The notes beneath the pieces were generated by a model that saw only the letters and a list, made by a program, of their open reading frames with translations, was not told the origin of the DNA and searched no databases. From Folioceros fuciformis (lineage: Eukaryota > Anthocerotophyta > Anthocerotopsida > Anthocerotales): a DNA stretch of 21,279 nt. The stretch covers positions 357,165 through 378,443 of the forward strand of contig JBNGIO010006285.1 of the NCBI GenBank assembly GCA_049999805.1, in the 5' to 3' direction. Below are positions 1 through 8,499 of this stretch, piece by piece (the first letter of the stretch is position 1; every line of letters starts with the position of its first letter). The position numbers were made by a program, and so were the translations under genes.

Positions 1-1
1 G

Positions 2-1490
2 GACAAGTGGGAGAAGGCAATGCAGACGCAGATGGATTCGCTCCATAAGAACCAAACTTGGGAGTTGGTTCGGTTGCCAAGGGGCAAGAAGACATTGCCA
101 TGCAAATGGGTGTATAAGATGAAGGACATACCCCATTATGGCAAACCCAAGTACAAGGCACGATTGGTTGCTAAGGGTTTTAAGCAACAACAAGATATTG
201 ACTTTGATGAGATTTTCTCACCAGTTGTTAAAATGACCACCTTGCGATGTGTTCTTGGTCTAGTTGCGAGGCATGGCATGGAACTTATCCAGATGGATGT
301 GAAGTCGGCATTTTTGCATGGTGATCTCCAGGAAGAGGTATACATGCAGCAACCAGAGGGTTTCATTGAGAAGGGCAAAATCGAGTCTGGTGTGCAGGTT
401 AAAGAAGAGCCTTTATGGTTTGAAGCAGGCACGCAGGGAGTGGTATTTCAAGTTCCACTCATTTATGCTTTTTTAAGGCTACAAGCGTAGCGATGAGCAT
501 CATTGCCTCTATGCGAAGCAAGCTAAGAATGGAAGCTTACTCATTCTGGTCCTCTATGTGGATGATATGCTGATTGCTGGGACGAACAGTGATAAGATTT
601 CAACGTTGAAGTCAAAGTTGAATGCTCGCTTTGACATGATAGACTTGGGAGAGGCAAGCCATATTCTTGGCATGCGTTTGCTTTACTTGTCTCAGACTGA
701 GTACATTAACAAGGTGCTTCAATGTTTCAATTTGGAGAAGGGGAAGGTATTGAGTACTCCGTTGCCTCCATATGTGAAACAGTTGAGCAAGGAATTCCCA
801 AGTTCTGCAGAGGACAAAGCTGAAATAGAGAAGGTTCCATATTCATCAATTGTAGGGAGTTTGATGTATGCAATGATTGCTGCACGTCCTGACATTGCCT
901 TTGTAGTGGGAGTGGTTAGCAGGTTTATGTTAAACCTTGGCAGGAAGCATTGGGAGGCAGTGAAAGGAGTTATGAGGTACTTGAATGGTACGAAAGCTTT
1001 GTGCTTATGTTTTGGTAGAGAAGATGCATCTGTCGTGGAATATACGGATGCTGATTATGCAGGGGATATGGACAAAAGGAGGTCCACATCAGGTTATGTC
1101 TTCATGTGCACTGGAGGGGCAGTCTCATGGCGATCTCGTTTGTAATCGTGCATAATGCTATCTACCACAGAGGCCGAGTATGTTGCAGCGACTGAGGCGT
1201 GCAAGGAAGCCATGTGGCTTGCTCATTTAGTGGGAGATTTGGGGATCAAGGTTGAGCTGCTAGTGTTGCATTGTGATAGCCAGAGTACTATCCAGTTGGC
1301 GAAGAATCCAGTGTTTCATGCAAAGACCAAACATGTGGAAGTGAAGTATCACTTCATTCGCGAGGTGTTGGAAGACAAGAGGGTATAGCTTGTCAAAGTT
1401 CACACCAGTCAAAACCCTGCAGATGTTCTTACCAAGGCGCTCTCTTTAGAGCAATTCGCACAAGCTTGGACACTCATGGGCATGAGGTAG
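2..1490 (+). pseudogene. Copia pol remnant: reverse transcriptase and RNase H
   Basis: The N-terminal RT part reads in frame 2 to about position 380 (CKWVYKMK, YKARLVAKGF, MDVKSAFLHGDLQEEVYMQQ, all Copia hallmarks). The reading frame then shifts to frame 3, where SLYGLKQA and, at 555-566, the YVDD active-site motif are found. RNase H follows with YTDADYAGD, STSGYVF and LSTTEAEYVA, then a C-terminal ADVLTKAL motif, and pol ends at the stop at 1488-1490. In-frame stops interrupt it at 474-476 (inside RT), 1143-1145 (inside RNase H, probably a CAA to TAA change) and 1386-1388. Domain order RT then RNase H at the 3' end is what places it in Copia rather than Gypsy. The decay shows a copy that is no longer translated as a polyprotein. 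Confidence 0.93.
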
Positions 1491-1520
1491 ACCGCTCTCC
1501 TATGAAGGTAAATTGACCTT

Positions 1521-1531
1521 TAAGGGGGAGG
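1521..1531 (+). promoter_or_regulatory. Polypurine tract of Copia element
   Basis: The purine run TAAGGGGGAGG lies just upstream of the LTR and 30 bases after the end of pol, the position of the plus-strand primer in LTR elements. Confidence 0.7.
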
Positions 1532-1841
1532 TTGTAGGGTTATTAAAGCCCAATGTGCTTAGACTATTGTGTTTAGCCTAAGATTAGTCTCTAGTTAAGT
1601 ACCATTAGTTTAGATTAGCTTAAGCTAATTTGTAGGAAGCTTCTTGTGCGCTTCTTGTGAAGCTTCCTAGGGATCTCTTCTAGAGGGTATAAATACCCCC
1701 TTCAGCTCCCTTGCTATTGAGATTCTACTGTGAAAGTGTAACCTCTCTTTCTCTTCTCCTCCTTGCCTCTCCTCCTCTCCTCCTTCACCATGTAGCTCCT
1801 TCTAGCGATCCTTCAAATTTAAGGTTTTATATTTACCGGCA
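1532..1841 (+). repeat. 3' LTR of Copia element
   Basis: The LTR starts at a TGTAGGG just after the polypurine tract. It carries a TATA box (TATAAATA, about 1688) followed by a pyrimidine-rich leader (about 1742-1790). An inverted pair of AAGCTTC and GAAGCTT words sits near 1636-1672. The 3' end is set at the CA at 1840-1841 by convention only; length is about 310 bp. Confidence 0.6.
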
Positions 1842-1919
1842 AAATATATGATGGCACACGTGCTAACCAAAGCACTTGCCTTCGTTAAGTTCAGGCAACA
1901 CAGGGTTGATGGAACTTAG
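1842..1919 (+). pseudogene. Second, older Copia pol tail fragment
   Basis: Immediately after the LTR, the codons from 1848 read HVLTKALAFVKFRQHR before a stop at 1917-1919. This resembles the C-terminal end of Copia RNase H (A-D-V/I-L-T-K-A-L ... V-K-F ... H-R), and differs from the tail of the element to its left. The simplest reading is that the left element inserted into an older Copia copy. The stretch is short, so a chance match is possible. Confidence 0.45.
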
Positions 1920-2793
1920 AAGCTTATCACAAGCAACTAATAAATTGCAACATTGTAAAGACTAGACGTGAAGTGGAAGTGGAAGTGTTAAATTCATAAC
2001 ACCTAGGCCCTGAAGGCCTTATGGCATTGTTCTTAATATCATAGATCGAACATTATTTGATTAAACGATTAGGCCACAGACGCAGCATTTCGTTCATTGA
2101 ACACAAACGTTCGATCTAAGCAAAACATTATCTCTCAAAATCCTTGCTTCAATCACACATGCAATAGGTGGACTAATGTAGACATGATTGAAAGACACCT
2201 AAGGGTAGCAAGAGCTCACAAGGAACCTACAATGGCGACAATTAAAGTGAATAAGCAGGTTTTTAGACTTTATGGTGGGTGACATGAGAGAGAATGTCTC
2301 ACGTAGGATAGAGAGCTCAAATGCATGTTTGAAGCAAGAAGGAGATCATGTAACTCACACAAAGCTGGTTTTGAAGCCATTTTGTGAGAAAGGAAAGAAA
2401 GATATTTGGTCTACGGGCATGCTAAGAAGCTAGCTTTGGCGTTTGATCCATTGAACACTCCGAGTGGAATACCTATGGTGGTAACAAAGCATGTGCTCAC
2501 TAATGATTGCCACAGTTCCACTAAGATTATATCTAGGCTAGAACAAAGACACATCGTTGTAAGGGATGACTACTATGGGCATCGATTTAGTGGAAGTTCG
2601 TGTAGTTGTAATGGTCAACCGTGAGATTAATGAAGAATCAAGCAATGCAATTTGGCTGGGCCACAGAGTTGCATGAGCTCAGCTAAGAAGGAATGGCAAC
2701 TGCATGCGATGAGGGATGGGAGCCTATGGGATATTATGAGAACTTGTGACAAGATGTTTCTTGTCGACTTAAGCACATTTTGCTGAATTTCCA
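1920..2793. other. No recognisable gene; probably decayed repeat DNA
   Basis: Only short open frames are present (for example plus-strand 2097-2282 and 2406-2624). They show no motif I recognise and no codon pattern that separates them from chance. The stretch lies between two LTR elements and is AT-rich like them. Confidence 0.4.
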
Positions 2794-2990
2794 TGTAGCG
2801 CCTAAAGGGAACCCTAAAGCGTATTATCCTTTAATTTTAGGGTTTGGTAGACTCATAATCCGATATTAGAGTCATAAATACTCCTTATGTCATGTAAACA
2901 CTTTCTTTGGAAAATAACCATCACTTCTTCTTTTCATGCATCATCTCAGTGCCCCTCACGTCTGTGCCTTGTGTGATCTTGTGCTGCTTT
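2794..2990 (+). repeat. 5' LTR of the short LTR element
   Basis: It begins TGTAGCGCC and ends just before the primer-binding site. It contains a possible TATA element (ATAAATACTCC, about 2875). Shared words with 4342-4482 are in the same order and orientation. The right copy's CG-rich end appears here with most C replaced by T. Confidence 0.65.
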
Positions 2991-2991
2991 A

Positions 2992-3005
2992 TGGTATTAG
3001 AGCCA
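2992..3005 (+). promoter_or_regulatory. Primer-binding site, tRNA-Met type
   Basis: TGGTATTAGAGCCA differs at one base from the canonical plant LTR-element primer site TGGTATCAGAGC and sits directly downstream of the left LTR. Confidence 0.75.
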
Positions 3006-3880
3006 TGTTTTTGGCGTTTTTTTAACCCCTGCATGTAGTGATGATACTTGGTTGATATCACAACCGAAGATATGTTGAAGTGCCAGGGAGGGTCTGATAC
3101 AAGTGTCAAGAAGAGGAGTTATAGGAAGGAGGATTGCTTCACTTGCAATCCTTCCTGAATTCAATTGTCACAGTTGCCATGAGGTAGAATCCAATCTCTC
3201 CTAGCGACAACCGGTAAACCCACACACCTTCATCGAGAATATTTGTTGTGCCGACATAAGACTTGTATCCACTCACAAGCGCTCAGATTCCGCAAGAGTG
3301 ATTGATCCCTTCCTTGTTAGATAGCAGTGGTTTGGATTCGACCTATTCACAAATCTTTAGGCTCCAAGAGTTGTTTGATGACCTCAAAGAAATCATCCAA
3401 GAGATGTGCATAACTTGTGAGCATCACAACGCATTTAAGGATAATAGATTGAAGAAGACATCGTTCAACGCTCTTGGCGAGCGCTACCGCTACTGACAGC
3501 AAGCATGTAGGGATGCCGTCGGAATTTGACAATGATGATGATCTTGATATTGATGATGCAGGTTGCAACTTTGGTAGAGCAACCTTTAATAGTGCTAGTG
3601 GTTCAACAACAGTAAGTAGGGCTATTAGCTAGGCAAGGAACTGGCAGCCCTATTTCGAATCTAGTTGTCAACCCTGCTTGCACCGCTTCTTGGTACCTTG
3701 AAGGTAGACTTTAGGGATAGTGACTCATTCAACAACATTTACTACTTTGTATGGGCCATGAGGCTTACACAGATTTTGGAAGGGAATGAAATTTATTCTC
3801 TTCCAAAATATTGATTCAATCAACATTTATGGGAGTTGTTGATAGGATTGAGTAGTTGCCTTTACCAACTCCACCATACC
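3006..3880. other. Interior of short LTR element, no coding motif
   Basis: No open frame longer than about 75 codons and no retroviral domain motif is visible on either strand. An imperfect inverted pair (about 3119-3160, words AGGAGGATTGC and GCAATCCTTCCT) is present. Confidence 0.4.
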
Positions 3881-4275
3881 AACTTCGTAAGACTGAATCA
3901 TTGAGTTCCATTGCTTGATTCAAATTATGTTGCGCAAGACAAAATCATTCAGTTCCACTATCTGTTGCGTTGAATCACTATGTTCCACTATCTATTGCGT
4001 AAGACTGAATCACTAAGTTCCACTACTTGATTCAAACTCTGATGTGCTGCATAAGACTAAATCATTGAGTTCCATTGCTTGATTCAAATTCTACTGCATA
4101 AGATTGAATCACTAAGTTCCACTACNNNNNNNNNNATTCAAACTTTGATGTGCTGCATAAGACTAAATCATTGAGTTCCACTGTTTGATTCAAATTCTAC
4201 TGCATAAGATTGAATCACTAGGTTCCACTACTCGACGATTCAAACTCTACTGCGTAAGATTGAATTACTGTTCTG
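3880..4275 (+). repeat. Imperfect tandem array, unit about 50-60 bp
   Basis: The block repeats the words GCATAAGACTGAATCA, AAGTTCCACTACTTGATTCA and AATTCTACT with small changes. Adjacent units alternate in type (AAGACTAAATCATTGAGTT versus AAGATTGAATCACTAAGTT), which suggests a higher-order unit of about twice the length. At least six copies are visible, broken by the N run at 4126-4135. Confidence 0.8.
4126..4135. other. Assembly gap (10 N)
   Basis: Ten N lie inside the tandem array. By comparison with neighbouring units only three bases (TTG) would be needed to bridge the flanks, so the gap length is arbitrary and whole units may have been collapsed. Confidence 0.95.
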
Positions 4276-4341
4276 TTATGTGCTGTTTGAGGCATGATAA
4301 CTTGGGAATGCATGGTTCCTTAAAAACAGATTATTTTATCT

Positions 4342-4482
4342 AACAGGGAGTAAATGGAACCCTACAACGTATAATCCTTTAATTTTAGGGTTTGGTAGAC
4401 TCAAATAACTGTCACTTCTTCTTTTCATGCATCGTGTCCGTACCCCTCACGCCCGCGCTGTGCGCGATCCTGCGCCGCTTTA
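4342..4482 (+). repeat. 3' LTR of the short LTR element
   Basis: It matches 2794-2990 over the core and the 3' end but lacks the central segment corresponding to about 2854-2910. Its last 40 bases are strikingly CG-rich (CCCGCGCTGTGCGCGATCC) compared with the left copy. The right end is where the match to the left copy stops (CGCTTTA). Confidence 0.65.
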
Positions 4483-4579
4483 GCGCTTAGCAACCGCTCC
4501 TCAAAGCTGTTTAGCTTCGCAGTACGAGGCGGACCATGCCGCAACGAGCCCGTAAGAACCACGACGCAAACCAAACCAA

Positions 4580-5231
4580 ACGAGCTCCAAGTGTCGCTCA
4601 CAAAGAGAAAACCTGTGAAGCACTCAACTCTCCATCTTGTCCAAGACGCGTATCGATCCGCAGCACCCCGCGAATCCCACAGATCTACTTCTTATGCCCG
4701 GACAAAGTCCTTCAGCTTGTCCAGGGTCAGACTAGCATCCAGGAGGAGTGTGCAATTGTTTGCAGCATCGGAACATCGCTCGCAGAGAGCATTCAGGCCC
4801 TCAGCTTTCCCTGTCCTTCAATGCTCTCCAGCGTAGCCGCGACACCGTACAATCCAGCAACACTGTTCATTCTCCTCATGAATTCTAGAGGAGCATGAAC
4901 GCGTGGAGGGAGGCCTGGGGACGGAGGAGTCGAGAAGCACCACATTGTGGCCGTGCCCGCTCACAAGCGGAGTGCTGTCCACCACGTATCGAATGCGCGC
5001 GTGCACTGCCTCCGTGCCCTTTCCTGCCATGCCCCGGCCGCTGCGGTGGAGAATGGAGAAACAGAGGTCGACAACCGTTCTCGGTCCTGAAAGACAGTCG
5101 GTACCTTGAGCGCGACTCCCACGTACCACATTGTCCGACCAAATCGAATACTTATCACTCCCAGTGGGGCCTGGCATCCCACCTACCCTCGTCTGTTCGA
5201 TCCAGCCTCCAGAATATTCTACGCGCGGCAC
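4580..5231 (-). pseudogene. Possible decayed minus-strand gene, family not recognised
   Basis: GC-richer than its left flank, this block has coding-like stretches on the minus strand that change frame or hit stops. One frame runs uninterrupted from 5231 to 4818 (137 codons); after its stop the same frame continues with GLNALCERCSDAANNC and LLLDASLTLDKLKDFV to about 4695. A second frame (5182-4961) includes WYVGVALKVP and later MNSVAGLYGVAATLESIEGQ. These helical, compositionally ordinary segments look more like old protein-coding DNA than random frames, but I cannot assign a family. A real multi-exon gene end is the alternative. Overlapping plus-strand frames exist (4536-4898, 4895-5263) and are less protein-like. 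Confidence 0.25.
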
Positions 5232-5457
5232 AGCTCATCGTCCTCTTATCTGATCCGTCATGATCTTCAGGAGACGGTGACACACGGTCCACAGCGCTGT
5301 GCCACTGAGGGATGAAGTAAAGTCCTAGCACCAATAAAATATTCTTATTCTTAAATTGATTTTCCTTTTTTATTCCATGGAAAACTTAAAAAGTCAATAT
5401 TCTATACTTTTGGCGCCCTATGCAAGTCAGCCCCCGGTCTTGTAATGAGACAGAAAT

Positions 5458-5551
5458 GTTATACAATGGGGGAGTCGCAGGGAAGAAATTGTATAGAATT
5501 GGACGAGTCGTGTGGAAGAAATATTATAGAATTGGGTGGTGCAAGGAAGCA
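5458..5551 (+). repeat. Three imperfect 30-33 bp tandem copies upstream of the receptor kinase
   Basis: Copies at 5458-5488, 5489-5521 and 5522-5551 share the pattern TTATACAATGGGG or GTATAGAATTGG, then GAGTCG or GGTG, then GGAAGAAA or GGAAGCA. The array ends about 50 bases before the start codon, so it lies in the proximal promoter or 5' leader. Confidence 0.65.
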
Positions 5552-5601
5552 GGTGATATGTGCTGAAACACTTATATGGTAGGGAATGAAAGTGATAGAA
5601 G

Positions 5602-8184
5602 ATGGTGCTGGGCATCAGTTTCCTCCAGGCTTTACTTTTATCCTCCCTTGGTGTTTTGGTACTTGGATTGGGGCATGGAGTTGATGCTTTGAACAGGGAT
5701 GGCCAGGCCCTGCTGGAGTTCAAAAAGTCTATGACGGATTATAGTGATACAGAAAATTTGAACACTTGGAACGAATCTGACTCTGATCCCTGCGGATGGT
5801 GGGGAGTGACTTGTGCTCCAAATTCTTCCAATGTCTCCGAGATTAATCTTTTTCTAGTGGGTGGGGTACTTGTTCCAGCCTTGGGTTCTCTTGCCAGCCT
5901 CCACGTCCTCAACCTCGACAACAACCTGTTCATCGGACCAATTCCAGCAGAGCTTGGGAATCTGAGCAAGTTGATTGTTTTGGACCTTGCAAACAACGCC
6001 CTCTCAGGCGGAATCCCCATCAGCATCGGCACCATGACCAGTCTCAAGGTATTGTGGCTATCGTCCAACCGTCTCACAGGCCCCGTTCCTGATCTGCAGG
6101 CTTTGCAGGATTTGCGCGAGCTGGACCTTTCGAATAACCCGCTAACGGGCAACATTTCCAATTTCGTGAGTCTGAAGAAGCTCTACCACCTGGGTGTAGC
6201 ATTCCTCGGTGCTCTGGCTGGCAATGTTTCTGATTTTAACAGGCTAGCGAACCTCAAGCGCTTGGATGCTTCGGGCAACAATCTGGGTGGTGGAATTCCC
6301 AATTTCGATGGCGTAAGAAATCTTACCGTGTTGCGCTTGGCTTCCAACGCACTAATTGGACCGATTCCAGAAGCAATGTGGACAGAGGCACGAGAGGAGA
6401 TAGACTTGTCTCGTAATCAGCTAACTGGCACCATCCCACGCGCCTGGTTCCAGGATCACGCGGCCATGGGGATCGTGAATTTGAGTGGGAATTCCCTGCA
6501 AGGTGATATTCCTGGGGAAGCTTGGATAGCCCTGCCCAAACTGCTGAGTCTGGACTTGAGCAGCAACAAACTTGTGGGCCCCATACCACAATGGATAACA
6601 AGTGAAGGGGTGCCTAGTTTAGCTACCTTATGTTTACAGAACAACCAGCTCGTGGGAAACCTATCAGACCCGACGACACTGGATTTGAGTCTTACGACAG
6701 CGCTTACCGAGCTTCGACTTGGGAGCAACAGATTCACTGGAAATGTTGGTCCTCATAGCTTCAATCTCCGGATATTGGAGATCCTGGATTTGAGCAACAA
6801 CCAGTTGGTTGGACAGATATCTACAGCCTACAGCAACACATACATGCCCTCCTTGACATGGTTGGATCTTTCTGGCAACCAGCTGAGTGAGGGGGTTCCG
6901 TCCGACCTACTTCTGATGAAGAACCTGGTCTTCCTCAATTTATCAAACAATCATTTCTCTGGACCGCTTCCCCCCATGCCCCTGCACTTCCTGAATGCAG
7001 ACCTGTTCGCAGGCAACCCTGACCTCTGCGGACCTCCACTTCCACCCTGCCAACCACAAGGTGTGGAGACCTACATCAACGACTTTTCGTCAGCTCCAGC
7101 CCCCGCTCTAGGGATCAACATGATGACAAGCGCAAGAACCCGCCCCCCTTGGCATATTCTGGCAACAGTAGGTGGGGTGCTAGTACTTGGAGGTGCTTTA
7201 TGTGCAATGCCGCTTTGGGGCCTAGGCTGGCCATGGACTAAGAAACATGTCCAGGACGCAGATTTGATTGCAGCCATGCACGATAAGGAACGGACTTCTC
7301 TAATGTCGCTTAAGGACCTGCGCAAAGCCACAGCAAACTTCTCAGAGAGTTACAGGATAGGCGAGGGAGGCTGTGGGATGGTGTATGCAGGCAGACTAAG
7401 CGATGGCACAATAGTGGCAATAAAGAAGAGCAAGCGGGAAGCAAATGATAAGGACAAGCACCAGTTCCTGAATGAGGTGAGAATCCTGTCCAAGGTGAAT
7501 CACAGAAACCTGGTGAGGCTACTGGGCTGCTGCTTGGAGAAGAAGGTGGCTGTGCTGGTATTTGACTACGTGTCCAACGGCACCTTAAGAGAGCACTTGC
7601 AAGGAGCAAGAGGAGCTCGGTTGAGTTGGCAGCAACGGCTTCGAGTGGCACTGCAGACGGCAGAGGCCCTCTACTACCTGCATTCGTCTGCAGACCCTCC
7701 CATCTTCCACCGAGACGTGAAGTCCTCGAACATTCTTATGGACCAGGAATTGAATGCTAAAGTAGCAGATTTTGGGATCTCCAAGCTGGCCCCTCTTGAG
7801 GCTACCCACATCTCAACACAAGTTGTGCAAGGGACCATGGGGTACATCGACCCGCAGTACTACCAGAGCTTCCAGTTCACTGGCAAAAGCGACGTCTATA
7901 GCTTCGGGGTGGTGCTTCTTGAGTTGCTCTCTGGACAAGCACCAGTGGATTTTAGCAGGGGGGGTGCCAATGCAAGCCTAGCTGAGCTAGCGGTCCCCTT
8001 GATCAGGGAAGGACAGCTCAACCTCATTCTGGACCCAGCCATTGTACATGTTTATGATTCGGCAGAGGGGAAGGACTCTATAAACAGCGTAGGCAACCTG
8101 GCAATGCAGTGTGTGCGCTTTCATAAAGGGGACAGACCTTCCATGAAAGAAGTCGTGCAAGAGCTCCAAAAACTATTAGAGTAG
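5602..8184 (+). CDS. LRR receptor-like protein kinase with WAK-type kinase domain
   Basis: An uninterrupted 860-residue frame encodes a single-pass plasma-membrane receptor kinase. It has a signal peptide (about 1-29), an LRR N-terminal domain with the cysteine pair C64 and C71 in a W-x8-C-x6-C setting, about 15 leucine-rich repeats (about 80-470, LDLSNNxLxGxIP type), and a closing cysteine pair C476/C483. One membrane segment spans about 517-541, and the kinase spans about 575-860. Kinase residues are complete: glycine loop GEGGCG (587-592), VAIK lysine K608, HRD 703-705, DFG 723-725 and GTMGYIDPQYY (744-754). It should therefore be an active RD-type Ser/Thr kinase. The wording VAIKKSK, NEVRILSKVNHRNLVRLLGCC and STQVVQGTMGYIDPQYYQSF is closest to wall-associated kinases, although the ectodomain is LRR. 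The gene has no visible intron. The first ATG gives the signal peptide directly and is the chosen start. The ligand cannot be told. Confidence 0.95.
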   Translation: MVLGISFLQALLLSSLGVLVLGLGHGVDALNRDGQALLEFKKSMTDYSDTENLNTWNESDSDPCGWWGVTCAPNSSNVSEINLFLVGGVLVPALGSLASLHVLNLDNNLFIGPIPAELGNLSKLIVLDLANNALSGGIPISIGTMTSLKVLWLSSNRLTGPVPDLQALQDLRELDLSNNPLTGNISNFVSLKKLYHLGVAFLGALAGNVSDFNRLANLKRLDASGNNLGGGIPNFDGVRNLTVLRLASNALIGPIPEAMWTEAREEIDLSRNQLTGTIPRAWFQDHAAMGIVNLSGNSLQGDIPGEAWIALPKLLSLDLSSNKLVGPIPQWITSEGVPSLATLCLQNNQLVGNLSDPTTLDLSLTTALTELRLGSNRFTGNVGPHSFNLRILEILDLSNNQLVGQISTAYSNTYMPSLTWLDLSGNQLSEGVPSDLLLMKNLVFLNLSNNHFSGPLPPMPLHFLNADLFAGNPDLCGPPLPPCQPQGVETYINDFSSAPAPALGINMMTSARTRPPWHILATVGGVLVLGGALCAMPLWGLGWPWTKKHVQDADLIAAMHDKERTSLMSLKDLRKATANFSESYRIGEGGCGMVYAGRLSDGTIVAIKKSKREANDKDKHQFLNEVRILSKVNHRNLVRLLGCCLEKKVAVLVFDYVSNGTLREHLQGARGARLSWQQRLRVALQTAEALYYLHSSADPPIFHRDVKSSNILMDQELNAKVADFGISKLAPLEATHISTQVVQGTMGYIDPQYYQSFQFTGKSDVYSFGVVLLELLSGQAPVDFSRGGANASLAELAVPLIREGQLNLILDPAIVHVYDSAEGKDSINSVGNLAMQCVRFHKGDRPSMKEVVQELQKLLE

Positions 8185-8233
8185 ATTTGTCTATATAAAC
8201 TGTCGGCAGAGTGCCAAGTAGAGTCTACTAGTA

Positions 8234-8283
8234 CGCATGCTGTTTGTGGCACCTACAACACGGCTAGGCACAAACAGTATGCG
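8234..8283. repeat. Inverted repeat, 15-bp arms, just after the receptor kinase stop
   Basis: CGCATGCTGTTTGTG (8234-8248) pairs with CACAAACAGTATGCG (8269-8283) at 14 of 15 positions, the exception being a possible G-T pair. The loop is 20 bases. It starts 50 bases after the stop codon and would lie in the 3' UTR. Confidence 0.7.
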
Positions 8284-8499
8284 CACAGGCACAGGCCCTC
8301 TGGAATTCCATAAACGAGACTGGCCAGAAAGATTTGCATTGAATTTGCACCTTTCAGTGCTGCCTAGCACATAAAACAGAACGAAAACTTCGATATCGAG
8401 AATTGTCTCGTCAAACACCTGCACCCAATCTTCTCTTGTTTGCACTGAAGCCCTCCCAGGTTGGAACTCAGTGAATTGGGGCCACCCCGTATTACATGC

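Larger units (their letters stand above)
1..1841 (+). mobile_element. Ty1/Copia retrotransposon, 3' part (truncated by window start)
   Basis: The stretch holds, in Copia order, the second half of pol (reverse transcriptase then RNase H), a polypurine tract and an LTR. The 5' LTR, gag, protease and integrase would lie before the window. Pol is broken by one frameshift and three in-frame stops, so this copy is not autonomous. The LTR 3' end near 1841 is an estimate, because the partner LTR is not in the window and no target-site duplication can be tested. Confidence 0.9.
2794..4482 (+). mobile_element. Short non-autonomous LTR retrotransposon (TRIM/LARD-like)
   Basis: Two related direct repeats flank about 1.35 kb of sequence. 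The left repeat (2794-2990) is followed within two bases by TGGTATTAGAGCCA, a close variant of the tRNA-Met primer-binding site TGGTATCAGAGC. The right repeat (4342-4482) shares a long identical core (CCTTTAATTTTAGGG and neighbours) and the pyrimidine-rich stretch CACTTCTTCTTTTCATGCAT, but lacks about 56 bp present in the left copy. The interior has no gag, protease, RT or integrase motif, and holds a tandem array instead. The total of about 1.7 kb fits a small non-autonomous element. A decayed larger element with an internal deletion is the alternative. Confidence 0.7.

Noticed and set aside
4536-5263. Overlapping plus-strand ORFs of 120 and 122 codons
   Set aside because: GC-rich DNA gives long open frames in many phases; these show no motif and a biased S/R/P composition.
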